This document shows, piece after piece, positions 1-10,038 of a stretch of DNA of 43,394 nt. The position numbers and the translations under genes are program-made. Where the stretch lies: positions 1 through 43,394 of the forward strand of contig KV919233.1 of the NCBI GenBank assembly GCA_002049455.2, given 5' to 3'. The notes beneath the pieces are model-generated. The model worked only from the letters and a program-made list of their open reading frames with translations, did not search any database and was not told the DNA's origin. The stretch is from Porphyra umbilicalis. Its lineage: Eukaryota > Rhodophyta > Bangiophyceae > Bangiales > Bangiaceae. Position 1 is the stretch's first letter, and each line of letters opens with the position of its first letter.

Positions 1-389
1 AAGCATCCTTGAAATAGTCGCTTATCAGCATGTACTTCTTCGTGTACCTGTTCTCTTTGAGCAATGTGATTGGCCGTAGAATCCCACACTTGCACTACCG
101 GAATATTTCTTCTTATCTTTGGGGGCTATTTCTCGTTTTCGAATTCCGATTTTTTTGTTCTTGAACGGAAATCGTTCGTCATTTGTACATTAGTGCTCGA
201 TGTTGTTTTTCAAATAGTCCTGTCAACTCTGTGGCGAACTAGAGATGGGGATAAATGACTATGTCTTGAGGGAGCTCGCGGGATCTGCCCCTCGATCACG
301 GCGAGTAAATGGGGGGTTGAGCAGAGGCCGCCCCCGCTGCTGGCCCTGCACGTGTCGTGGCAGCGCTGAGAGGACAGGGACAGTGGCGG

Positions 390-905
390 GCGACTCGGAA
401 GGCGGCGCCGGCGACGATCCGGTGTTCGTCACGGCAGGGAAGGCGGACCGCGACTCGGTGGGCGGCGCCGACGGCGGTCTGGTGATGGCCGTCGCCGGGG
501 AGGCCGCGAGCGACTCGACAGGCGGGGCCGGCGGCGATCCGGTGGTGGTCGCGGCGGGGGAGGCGGGTGACTCGGTGGGCGTCGGCGGGCGGCGCCGGTG
601 GCGATCCGGCGGTAGCCGCGGCGGGAAAGGCGGCGGGTGACTCGGCGGGCGGCGCCGGCGGGGCCGGCGGCGATCCGGTGGTGGTCGCGCCGGAAAGGGC
701 CGCAGGTGACTCGGCGGGCGGCGCCGGTGGGGCCGGCGGCGATCCGGTGCTGATCGCGGCGGCGGAGGTGGCGGGTGACTGGAAGGCGTCCGCGGCCGGC
801 GCCGGCGGCGATCCGGTGGTGGTCGCGGCGGGGGGGGTGGCGGTCGCCTTCGCGGGCGGCGCCTGCGGCGATCCGGTGGTGTTCAAGGCGGGAGTGAAGA
901 GGTGT
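390..905. repeat. imperfect GC-rich minisatellite, unit about 55-70 bp
   Basis: About eight imperfect copies share the core GGCGGCGCCGGCGGCGATCC followed by GGTGGTGGTCGCG. On the plus strand the core reads as GAGGDPVVVA-type repeats. On the minus strand a frame from 886 to 296 reads TTGSPPAPPAPPAESPAA-type Pro/Ala repeats, like a hydroxyproline-rich wall protein. The unit length is not constant and frames shift between copies, so I cannot show that either strand is coding. I treat it as a minisatellite with incidental open frames. Confidence 0.75.
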
Positions 906-2001
906 CAAGCAGGGACTCGGTACGTTCGCGCGGCTGGTGTGGGCCAGTCATATTCCTTTACTGTGGCGACTGTAGCATTCCGGAACCATCTTGACTGCAT
1001 CTGAGTCTTATGATGACATATGCTTCGCAACTCACATGCATTGGGGCTGCGTCAAGACGCCCATATCAGTCCCCAATCCATGTGTCTCCCGACTTTACTT
1101 CCCCCTTGCTGACTGCTTGCAACCGCGCAGGGGGTTTCGCGATTTGACGTGTGTGCGGCCGCTGCCGCCGCTGCCGCCGCCGTCGCCACCACCGCCTGGG
1201 CGTCGGAGTAAGGGGAGGTTGAGGCCGCCTGCGGGTCCGCGTGTGGATTTGAGGGCGGGGAGAGGGGCTGGGCGTGAGGCCACGGCCTGCCGAGGCGGTA
1301 AGGAGGGATCGTGACCTGGTGATTCTCGTGATTGCACGAGCTGACGCCCCCCCTGCTCCCTTATCTTTTTCTGCTACTCTTGGCTGCCTGTGATGATCCC
1401 GTTAGTGTGCACGCGATGAGGAAGTGACGCCCGCGCCTGTGGCGGATGTGTGGACGAAGATGCACTGCAGATGCACTGTAAATGCAGTTTGATCTGTTCG
1501 ACTTGGCCCGTTGCCGGCCCCAACTCGCCCGGAGCCCCAGCACCGCAGTTCAGAACCAGCCACGGCTGTGCTGCCGGAAACGACAGTGTCAGGGCGGTGG
1601 GCCCGGTGTCTGTGACGGTGTGTCTGACCACCCGGCACGGGTGCCAGACACAGCCAGCCGATGATCTCAGGCTGTCAAGTGGCCTGCCTGGAGGCAGCTC
1701 GAGTCAAGTGGCGATAACTTTATGCAAGTGAAAGTAAGTGGCGGTAGGATCCATCCGTGACGAGATAACCGGCGGGTGGCAGAACAAGAATGAGCCAGCC
1801 GTCAAGGATTAAATGAAGTAGGAAATAAATGAATCAAATTATTCATCCCCCCGCCGCAGCCGGTTAAACAGATGACATTGCATTGCAAAGAATCCATGCA
1901 TCTGGACTCACATATGACGACATCTGCAGGCCTGTCGTGCGAGGCCTCCGAAAATGCGATGGTCTGCGAAATGCAGCAAAGTGGAGTGAGATGCGGCTGA
2001 G
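906..2001. other. no recognisable gene
   Basis: Only short overlapping frames are present. A CCGCCG-type low-complexity run lies near 1160-1200. Nothing here resembles the missing N-terminal part of the MUS81-like frame that starts at 2002. Confidence 0.5.
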
Positions 2002-2847
2002 ATGCGGTGGGCTGGGCTGCCGACGATGCCGTGGGCGTCCATGCCTGTGGAGCTGCAATTCCCATTCCCCATGACGCCCGACGGCGCGCTCGTGGCCGAG
2101 GTTTATCTCGTCGAGGACGACCGGGAGATGGTCGGCGTCGGGCCTTCTCGCGACGCCTTGCCGTCCCGCTTGCGCGTCAACCCGGGATTGGCCAACAGGG
2201 TTGAGAGGCGCCGCTTGCCCACTGGCGACGCTGTGTTCGTTGCTCACGTCACGGCCGCCGGCGAGGCACCTGTTGCGGGGGCCCCGCAGACGGGGACGAA
2301 GATCGTCCTCGACCAGCTCATTGAGCGCCAGACGGCCGCCGACATGGTGGCCTCGCTACGGGACGGCCGGCTGCGTCAGCAGACGTACAACATGGCCGCC
2401 ACCGGCTGCAAGGGGCTCGTACTCATTGTGAAGGGGGACCTGGACGCAGCGACCGAGAATGGTGCCAACGTGCGGGAGGAGGCCAAGAATGTTTTGGCGG
2501 AGCTCACCGTGTCTTCCAACTTTGTCTTCAAGAACACGGCCGACCTCACCGAGACAGCGGCCTTATTCTCGTCCCTCGTGTGAATTCGCGGGCGCCGGCT
2601 CGGCAACGTCGCTGGATTTTCCAGCTGGCTCGAGACTACCCGCGCGAACAACCGCCATGCCGCCGTCATGGGAGAGCTTTTGACCTTCCCATTTTGGGAG
2701 GAGGCCGTGGGCATCATGCGGCGGACGATAACACTGCAGCAGATTTGGGCCCTGCAGCTCAACGTGCTGCCGGGCATCGGCCCCCAGCGCATCAACAGAA
2801 TCATGGACGGCGGTGTCAACGTGCCCGCAGCGCTGCAGGACGGTTAA
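2002..2847 (+). pseudogene. MUS81-like (XPF/ERCC4-family) structure-specific nuclease, copy 1, broken
   Basis: MUS81-family enzymes cut branched DNA such as 3' flaps and replication forks in the nucleus. The frame shows the ERCC4 nuclease fold in order: a beta strand with acidic residues (VYLVEDDREMVG), the LPTGDAVFVA strand holding the family GD, then VLDQLIERQTAADM matching the ERKx3D motif, then SLRDGRLRQQTYNM. The invariant Lys of ERK is Gln. After an in-frame TGA at 2581-2583 the same frame continues with FPFWEEAVGIM and a helix-hairpin-helix motif, LNVLPGIGPQRINRI, and stops at TAA 2845. GT at 2580 and TTTTCCAG ending at 2624 would remove the TGA as a 45-nt, frame-preserving intron. The N-terminal region of normal MUS81 is not seen. 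The family call is firm. Whether the gene is functional is doubtful. Confidence 0.85.
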
Positions 2848-2867
2848 CGTGCCGCAGGTACACAGAG

Positions 2868-3029
2868 GATTAGGCCAAGACGATGTTGGCGCGTTTCAAT
2901 CCAGCGCCTGGGCGCGTGCCGGTCAGCAAGGAGCTGTCCGAGTTCGTCCACATGATTTTTATTTTGGACGAGTATGTGAAGCGGTAGGGCTTGTGCGCTG
3001 TGTAGGATACAGGAGGGGATGATAGTTGA
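2868..3029 (+). pseudogene. probable C-terminal tail of MUS81-like copy 1, shifted frame
   Basis: A different plus frame just after the TAA at 2845 reads AKTMLARFNPAPGRVPVSKE followed by LSEFVHMIF. It resembles the end of MUS81, where a basic loop and GPALSR.L..L helix close the second helix-hairpin-helix region. The distance from the first hairpin is about right. Joining it to the upstream frame needs a frameshift or an unseen short intron. This tail contains in-frame TAGs at 2871, 2985 and 3003 and ends at TGA 3027-3029. Similarity is by eye and weak, so it is a likely but unproven part of the same gene. Confidence 0.4.
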
Positions 3030-5099
3030 GGGAGTATATTGTGAACTTTGGTGCAGTTGTCACTTTTCTTCTCAGCGTGCTTGATCCAAGGGTGCTTCAG
3101 AGGAAGGTGTCGTTACGGGTACGTCGCTGAAAGGGGACGCCTTCGTGATTGGGAGCCACATTTGGAGAGCGAGCTCTGGTGCGCCATACGCAGTTCGGTG
3201 CATGTATGCTTTTCACGGCTGTCAGTATCGTTCCTGTCGGTGTTAGCGGTGAAGTGCCTCACACAATGACGACGGCAGTCGACAAGACGATGAGGTGAAT
3301 ATCTTCTCACCACTGTGTATTTCCTGTTGTTGATGTCACCAGGTATCATCGACGGTTGTCATTGCGCAGTCCGACGTCCACTGGCAGCGAATCTTGATGT
3401 ATGCCGGCACAAGCCGCCACTCAGAAGGGGACGTATGCTCTGGCGATCCCTCGGTGTTTGCGCCCACCGAGACAAAGCACTAGACTCGAGTGGCATGCAC
3501 ATTTTCATGTATGTCTGGACACATCTTCTTTGCTTCTTTTCACTGTTGGTCGGAAAACACTGGCAGAGTGTGCGCGTCTGCGCGTTCTGTGTAGTGTGGC
3601 CCTCTGCGTCCCACCGGCTCACAATACAGAAGCACGTACCGGGGCCCACAGTGAGTGCACTCAAATGCTAATGCACAGCGCCTGTCTCAGTCTCTACCCC
3701 GCTATCCGCGATAGAAGCATCCCGCCGCAGTGAGCTCGACGCGCTGCTCGGGTTTAACTACTGGCCGAGCTGCTTGATTGTTTGCTGAGCAGGTAAGAAC
3801 CTCCTCGCAACACCTCTTTCGTTTTGTTCCGACTGCGCAGCCCACCCATGCCCCGGTCGTCTGACCTGTATGCAAGAGAGAAGGCTGCCAATGGAACCCA
3901 ACGATTCTGGTATCTGTTTGACGCAAGCACCCCTGCAAGGTGTGCGTTTGATGACAGTGCAGGCGTCTGGCTTTCTCCGAGGCTGTCCGTGGGCGCTATG
4001 CCTGTAGATGGCGCAGCCGGACTGCCGTCGCCGTGGCTGCACGTGGGCGACAGGCACCAAGTGGGCGGTGTAGGCCGCAGCCCTCGCGTCGCGTACCATC
4101 GCCCGGTTCGGTCACCGCCACCGCTACCAGTCACCCTCTGACACTGCGGCTACTCAGCGCCCAGGCGAAGCGGTAGCCGAAACCCCCGCCTCTCACCCCT
4201 TCCCCTTCATACGACCGAGGCAGCAACCGTCTGGGTCATATCAGCTTCCCCTCGCGGTTAACTCTTTTTGACTGGTGTAGTTTGAATTTTGAACTGAAAG
4301 ATAAGAAATTTCACTGCCCAGGGAGGCTACTGCAGTTACAGTCGTTCCAAAAAAAACCTTGCACTCGGCCGAGACCAAAAGTACCATCAACAAGATCCAG
4401 GATTGGCAGACACGTGGAAAAGAGCAGGGCAAAATATGCCGATAATCTCGGGGTGGTCGAACGTGGCCCACACAGCATCACTGCTGCACCTGCGCGCACG
4501 CCGACCCTTCCTTGAGAGCCACTGCCAGCACCCCTCGAGTGCCCCCTCAGTGTGTCACGGAGCCAATGGGCCAACTCGTTTCCACCAAATCCCACCGCGG
4601 GTCAGAGACCGCCAGATTCGACAACAACCGTTCCTCTCGATGAGAGGCCCTCGTCGTATTCAAATTCTTAGTTCCCGATCCGGACAGGTCCAACATTTTA
4701 GTCTTCATGAATCGAAGCCAACCAAGTGACGAGCCTCGAATTCGACATGTGAAAATACGAAACCGTTCAGTATCGATCACGATCTGTATTGGATCCGATC
4801 GTTGGCTTGCCGCGCTGCCCGGATTTTGGGAAGATTCCGATCGTTGCCATCCGCCACCTGTTGGAACCGGCGTCGGTGTCGGCCGCGTTCGAATGCCGCA
4901 GGCGCGCGAAAATGTGACAGATTGCGCGTGGCAGCTCTCTGTTGTAGCGGTCGGCATCTGTTAGCATCGGAGCAGCGCAGCCCCGCGGCCCGGATGGCCT
5001 TTTTCAACGACTCGTGCCAGTGGGCTTGCATGAACCATAACCCCGCCGCATCGTGCATGCCCCAAAATAGCACTGGTTCCGACGCGCAGGAGCTTGCTG
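3030..5099. other. no recognisable gene
   Basis: Many short overlapping frames on both strands, none with a recognisable motif or consistent coding character. No tRNA, rRNA or clear repeat was seen. Confidence 0.5.
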
Positions 5100-5700
5100 G
5101 ATCCAGGCATTCGCCCCGCCCTCCCCCCCCCCCATCGTGACCAAAATTGGCAGGGTCTCCGACGGACAGGGCGATTTTGAGGCCAGGCGCCTGTCGCGCC
5201 TCTTCCCCCCCCCTCGCATGGACCCAAATCGCTGGTGTTTTCCACGCACAGGAGACGTCCGGGGCCAGGCGCTCATGGCCCCCCCCCTCCCACGAAGGAG
5301 CCCAAATTGCCAGTGTTTTCCACGCGCAGGACGTGTCCGGGGCCAGGCGCTCGTCGCGCCCCCCCCCCCCACGAAGGAACCGAAATTGCCAGTGTTTTCC
5401 ACGCGCAGGACGTGTCGGGGGCCAGGCGCTCGTCGCGCCCCTCCCCCCCCCCCCGCAAGAACCGAAATTGCCAGTGTTCTCCACGCACAGGACGTGTCGG
5501 CGGCCAGATGATCGTCGCGCCCCTCCCCCCCCCCCTCGCAGCGACCCAAATTTCCAGTGTTTTCCACGCGCATGACGTTTCTGGCGCCAAGCGCTCGGTC
5601 CGCCTCTTCCCTCCCCCTCTCTTGGACACCTAAAAACGCAGTGTTTACATTGCACAGGCGGCTTCTGGGGCGACGCCCTGGTCGCGCCCCCCACGGCCTT
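5100..5700. repeat. C-rich minisatellite, unit about 75-85 bp, 7-8 copies
   Basis: Successive copies share AAATTGCCAGTGTTTTCCAC, then GCGCAGGACGTGTC, GGGGCCAGGCGCTCGTCGCG and a run of 8-13 C. The units vary in length and are not multiples of three, so the long minus-strand open frame through them (5694 to 4777) is read in shifting phase and is not a repeated protein. Outer copies at 5140 and 5624 are more diverged than the central ones. Confidence 0.85.
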
Positions 5701-6028
5701 CTACGTGCTGTTCTGAGGCATCGTGGGCCACATGCTGGTGTGCTGCGTTACAGCACCCCACACGGGCAGGGAAGCCTGGCCCGCGGTCGTGTCGGTCGAC
5801 GATGGTTTCCCCGCCCGATGCAAGATTCATTTTGGTACTCCGGCCGCACTGTCTGCCGCGATTTACCGCTTCTCCAATTGCATACGTTTCTGTGTCGGCG
5901 ACGTCGTAAACCAGTTCGGGTAGTACCACCGTCGTTGCGCCGTCTCCTTCCCCGGTGAGTCCGATCGTGCGGCCATTGTCCCGCATCGCAGATAGACTGG
6001 TCCCCGTACAGGACCGGAACCATGTCAT
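5645..6028 (-). pseudogene. possible Ty1/copia pol fragment (protease to pre-integrase region)
   Basis: A minus-strand frame reads GLTGEGDGATTVVLPELVYD, then VADTETYAIGEAVNRG and GGETIVDR. The order 'gene-specific G..G, LP.LVYV, ...L.S.G.A...G, ...G..I.D' is the pattern seen between the protease and GAG-pre-integrase segments of Ty1/copia polyproteins. The start codon overlaps the start of the plus-strand gene at 6022, so both cannot be normal gene starts. The match is by eye to a short, low-complexity pattern and could be chance. Confidence 0.3.
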
Positions 6029-6420
6029 CCAGCGATGAGATTTCGCCGGTGCGCGCCTGCCCGGCCCTCGCCGGCGCGGGGACGGCAGATGCAGGTCGCG
6101 CGCCCGGATGGATTCCGTCGAGTTCCAGCCCCGCCGAGGGGCCGGCCGGGGCGGCTGCCTCCGACGATGGGTCGTCCGCGGGGACTGACGAGGAGGACGA
6201 GGCCCACCGTCAGGCGTGCTCGATTTGTGGGTACCGCAAGCGATTTTCGCATGACAAGCACAACGCGCGCACGTGCGGGGCGAGAAGCCGCGAATGCGCT
6301 TCCAGTCCGAGCGTGCCGGCCGAGTTCCGGGCCGAGGTTTGCCCTTGCTCTAGCACGACTAAGAAAACAAAATCGTGCCCGAAGTCGGCTGTGTACGTTG
6401 TACTTTTTCTGTGGACGTGA
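6022..6420 (+). CDS. small zinc-knuckle protein, function unknown
   Basis: A 132-residue frame starts at an ATG in good context (ACCATGT) and ends at TGA. The first half is Ser/Ala/Gly/Asp-rich with an acidic stretch (TDEEDEA). Residues about 70-91 read CSICGYRKRFSHDKHNARTC, a C-x2-C-x10-H-x4-C knuckle ending in HNARTC. The HNxRTC ending is typical of zinc knuckles linked to MULE/FAR1-type transposases and some nucleic-acid-binding proteins. The remainder has several more Cys (CPCSS, KSCPKS). It may be one exon of a longer gene, because the downstream 6420-6590 stretch is AT-richer and the next frame begins at 6588. A nucleic-acid-binding role is inference only. Confidence 0.5.
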   Translation: MSSSDEISPVRACPALAGAGTADAGRAPGWIPSSSSPAEGPAGAAASDDGSSAGTDEEDEAHRQACSICGYRKRFSHDKHNARTCGARSRECASSPSVPAEFRAEVCPCSSTTKKTKSCPKSAVYVVLFLWT

Positions 6421-6587
6421 TATCTGTTTCCTGCGGGATCTCATCCTCGTGCTATGCTTGTCGTAAAATCAAAAGTTGACAATTATTAACCTGCGTGTCA
6501 CTCTCGTGTCTACCTGCTACGAGGTCATTGGCTGGTTCATTTTCTAGCTGCACGCTGTGTTTCGAGGAGGGCCACCTCCCTCACACT

Positions 6588-7769
6588 ATGTCTTTGACAA
6601 AGGCCTTCACGCTGGGACGCACCAAGAATGGTCGACTCTCCATCCGTCAAAAGAAGAAGACGCTCTTCGAGCCACGTTTTATGGTATGTCCCAAGACGGA
6701 GTCTGTGCACCTGGAGCGCCAGGCGGCGTCAGCACGCCGCGCTGCTACGCTGAAAGCAGACAGGCGCGAGGCGGTTGAGGTGCAAACGCGGGCGGCTCTG
6801 CATCCCGATGTCACCAACGTGAGCCCAGCCGCCCGGGCGGCAAGCATGGTCCACGTTGCCAACGCGATGACTGGTCCGCATGCCCGTGCGGCACTTGTCA
6901 CCAACCCGCGTGGTGCGGCCGATCACAGGGCGTACGCGGGTGGCATCGGCTCCGGCATGGCCGAAAACGTCGCCTTGCTGTACGCAGGGGCGACGCAGGC
7001 CGGTATTGAGTTCGGCGAGTCGGGTTCTACGGAAGTCCCCAACTCGGACGTTGTTCGGCGACGGATTCACAAGCGGCTTCAAAAGGCGAGTGCAACTAAA
7101 AAGAAGGCCCACATCGATCGCATCAGTAAACTGCTGGACGCGCTGAGTGGCCCTGATGGATCTCCTCGACTGTACGTTGGCCCCTCGCCTCTCCTGTTGG
7201 GCCGTCTCTTTCCTCCTACTCTTTCCCGCATTGTAATACAGCGAGTTGCAGCGGCACCTTGACACTAACTTGAGGCTCATTGACATCCTGCATAATCGCT
7301 CATTTGGTGCTTTCCGCTGAACAGAGACGCCCGCCACCTCCGAGATGAGTCGTCCGGCCGGCATGTGGTGGAAGAGTCTCGCGACGCCCCGCCGGCGGCT
7401 GGCGGGGCGGGTCGGAGCCAGATGCCGGCCGCCGGCCTGCACGGGGGAGCCATTATCGGTGCCGCTGGCGGTGAGCGCACCGATTTCAACCATCTCGGCC
7501 CGGCGGAGCTTTCTGACAGCCTTGGCCTGTTTATTTTCGGACCAAGCCCCTCGGCCGAGCGAGAGAGCGTCGTTTTCAAAGCACGAGCGGGGATGGAGAG
7601 CCAATTCGTCTGTGGACACACTGTGTCCCGCTCGTCTTTGTCAGCGTCTGCTGTGCGCGCGCTCATTTTGTGCAAGTGGGGGAGCGCCGGGCAGGATCAT
7701 TCATCTATCGAGGACCTTTCTGCGGGCTTGGTTGACACGGTCACGCGCTGGGTGTCTTCTCATCGTTGA
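6588..7769 (+). CDS. two-exon gene, protein of unknown function
   Basis: Exon 1 is 6588-7171 and exon 2 is 7325-7769, giving 342 residues. The splice joins CT|A to a Leu codon and keeps frame. I chose ATG 6588 because the reading becomes a basic, structured protein there (MSLTKAFTLGRTKNGRLSIR); an in-frame ATG lies upstream at 6495. The N-terminal part is basic, with KRLQKASATKKKAHIDRISK near residue 165. The C-terminal part is Gly/Ala-rich, then folded-looking (SAGLVDTVTRWVSSHR). The stop is TGA, and AATAAA follows 54 nt later. No family was recognised. The last 40 nt of the coding region lie in the 289-bp duplication shared with the convergent transposase. Confidence 0.65.
7172..7324 (+). 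other. spliceosomal intron of the gene at 6588-7769
   Basis: The donor is CT|GTACGT and the acceptor is TGAACAG|AGACG, 153 nt. Removing it joins two open frames that otherwise differ in phase. This is the clearest intron in the window. Confidence 0.7.
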
Positions 7770-8307
7770 GGGTTGGTGTTAGTATCCGTTTGCTCGCCTT
7801 TGGTTCGTCTTGTGCCTTTGACAATAAACTTGTCTTCGCATGCTTTTCTCTTCGTCACCATCTACTCTCGCTCCATCGGCAACGGCTCAAAGGCATCCCT
7901 CCAGGGCCCCTCTGGACCTGCCAGCTCCGGCACATTCCGGACGGCCTCTAGAAGGCAATGATCAAAGTGCTTGCCAATATTTGCCGCCGACAACGAGATG
8001 ATGGCTAAGGCGTGGCGTGGTTGACACGGTCACGCGCTGGGTGTCTTCTCATCGTTGAGGGTTGGTGTTAGTATCCGTTTGCTCGCCTTTGGTTCGTCTT
8101 GTGCCTTTGACAATAAACTTGTCTTCGCATGCTTTTCTCTTCGTCACCATCTACTCTCGCTCCATCGGCAACGGCTCAAAGGCATCCCTCCAGGGCCCCT
8201 CCGGACCTGCCAGCTCCGGCACATTCCGGACGGCCTCTAGAAGGCAATGATCAAAGTGCTTGCCAATATTTGCCGCCGACAACGAGATGATGGCTAAGGC
8301 GTGGCGG
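7730..8307. repeat. 289-bp tandem duplication spanning two convergent 3' ends
   Basis: Unit 1 is 7730-8018 and unit 2 is 8019-8307. By eye they differ at one base (CTCTGG near 7911, CTCCGG in unit 2). Each unit holds the last codons and 3' flank of the plus-strand gene ending at 7769, and the C-terminal codons of the minus-strand transposase. Near-identity means the duplication is recent. Confidence 0.95.
7823..7828 (+). terminator. AATAAA polyadenylation signal
   Basis: AATAAA lies in GACAATAAACTTG, 54 nt after the TGA of the upstream two-exon gene. A second copy sits in the second unit of the tandem duplication at about 8112. Confidence 0.5.
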
Positions 8308-9239
8308 AGGCCGTCGGCCTCCTCCGGGAAGGAATGATGCATCGTCCTCAGCAGGCTTGACAGCTCGCTGAAGACCTCCTCGATAGGTTTAAAATCTGGG
8401 CTATAGGGAGGCAGCCGCAGAGGGAAGACACCCGCCGGCACAATCCACGCGTCCGCTTCAGCCGTGTAAATGGGTGCGTTGTCCAGATACAGGACGCATT
8501 TTTCGGCTTGGAGCGCCCAGGGCAGCCCCGGGACAAACTTGTACATCGTTGGCAGCAGCCCTGCAAGGAATATCAGCCAATCGTCCGAGTTCTGCGACGG
8601 GGGAGTGGGTATTGTCTCGCAGTGGATGACGCCTGTCTCGTTCGATACAGCCATCATTGTGGATGTTCGCATCATGTGCTTTTCGGCGCGGGAAAGGCAG
8701 TCATATCGCATCCCACACAGCCACCTGCCACGCCTGCGTCGCACGTCTCCTCCGTCCTTGTGCGTCTCGTCAACTGAGACGATGCACCGGAGTGGAATTG
8801 AAAGCATGACGCGCGCAAACGCCACTCGTCGCTCTTGGTCGCGCTCCCTGCACATTCGGTACAGCTTTCGGTAGGAGAAGCCAGTTGCCCGAAGGACGCG
8901 GTCCAGCGTTCCAATAAAGGTCTTGTACGAGGCGCGGTAGCCAGGGAGTGTAGATAGAATAGCAAAAACGTCCTTTATTTCACCTATCAGCTGCTCTGGG
9001 TCCGACAGGATGACGGCATTGACGGCTTGAAGGAAGTGCGAGTCGTACATGACGTTGTCGGCGTGTCGGTTGCGTAGGACCGGGTCTGGCCACCACTCGC
9101 CCGACGCGATGTAGGCGGAGATCCAGCCCTGCACCGTCGCACGGTTGCAGGCGAGGCGCTGCGCGGCCTCCTTCTTGGAGGAGCCCTCAAATAGCACTCA
9201 GGAAACCGCCAGCATCCGAACGGTGTCATCAAAGACCAT
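8151..9239 (-). pseudogene. IS630/Tc1/mariner-type DDE transposase, one in-frame TGA
   Basis: This enzyme cuts and pastes a transposon at TA sites. The natural start is ATG at 9239-9237 (MVFDDTVRMLAVS). Then comes TGA at 9198-9200, followed by 347 intact codons. The N-terminal helix-turn-helix reads FEGSSKKEAAQRLACNRATV. The DDE_3 catalytic core shows D143 in SVDETHKDGG (numbering from 9197), D239 in CVLYLDNAPIYTA, and E273/E274 in LPPYSPDFKPIEEVFSEL, with 33 residues between the second Asp and E273. The stop is TAG at 8151, inside the tandem duplication; the frame stays open beyond it to TGA at 8049. Terminal inverted repeats were not found. Only the early TGA looks disabling, so this is a young or read-through copy. 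Confidence 0.9.
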
Positions 9240-9929
9240 AGTACCCTGTCCTTGAAGCAGAGCACGGAGCGGCGTGTCCACTTGCTCGTCTCGTCGACAG
9301 CCGGCGTCGCCTGTACTAGAATCCCTATCTACCGAGATACGGTTCAAGATAGCGTTGTGGCCCCGCGTGCTCACATTGGCCAAGTGTGCGGGAGGGCCAG
9401 ATGCAGGCACGGGAAAAGAAGTAGTCTGCGTGGCCCTGGCAGGTCTCTGTCAATTGCAATGTTCCAGAATGAACTCAGCACCCAATCCATCGGGAAGCCG
9501 GTGTACTTCGAACGGCCAGCCTCAGTGCTCGCGTCGGGCCGATCGACACGGAGCCAGCCCGCAGCCAGCCCGTGCCAAGTGGCATGATACAATCTAGTGG
9601 AGCTCAGCGATGCTACCCAGGAGGCTATGGAGCACCCCTTTGTCTTTTGCATCGAACAGCCACATGAGCTTGATACTCGATTCCATCAAGTCCGCTACCT
9701 GGCTTCACGTGGGACTTTGAGCGATCGCAAAAGAGAGCCCAGTGAGGAAACCATCGATCTTTGGTTGCTGCTGCTATTGTACATGGAGCCAAACATGCCC
9801 AACACCACGCTTACCGCATCTCGTCCAAAACAGAGATCACTCAAGGATGCATGTTGTACACGAATAGGGGTGCGGGCAATCAGTTGCAGGGCGCGCACTG
9901 CCTAGGAGTACGTATCGAATTTCGAGTAG
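9240..9929. other. no recognisable gene
   Basis: This is the space between the transposase start and the copia remnant. Short frames only. It may hold decayed copia gag/protease sequence, but I cannot identify it. Confidence 0.4.
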
Positions 9930-10038
9930 ACATGGTCACGCGAGTCTCATGGGAGGGCTCGTACTCGCCGCTAACATGTCTACAGTACGACCAGTGGCGT
10001 GCAGTACATCCAGTGCTCGATACGCTGGCTTCGCTCAG

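Noticed and set aside
4880..4910. GTTCGAATG, reminiscent of a tRNA T-arm
   Set aside because: No matching acceptor, D or anticodon arms at the right distances.
4777..5694. 305-codon minus-strand open frame
   Set aside because: It runs through a C-rich minisatellite whose unit is not a multiple of three; its apparent repeats are in changing phase, so it is not a conserved repeat protein.
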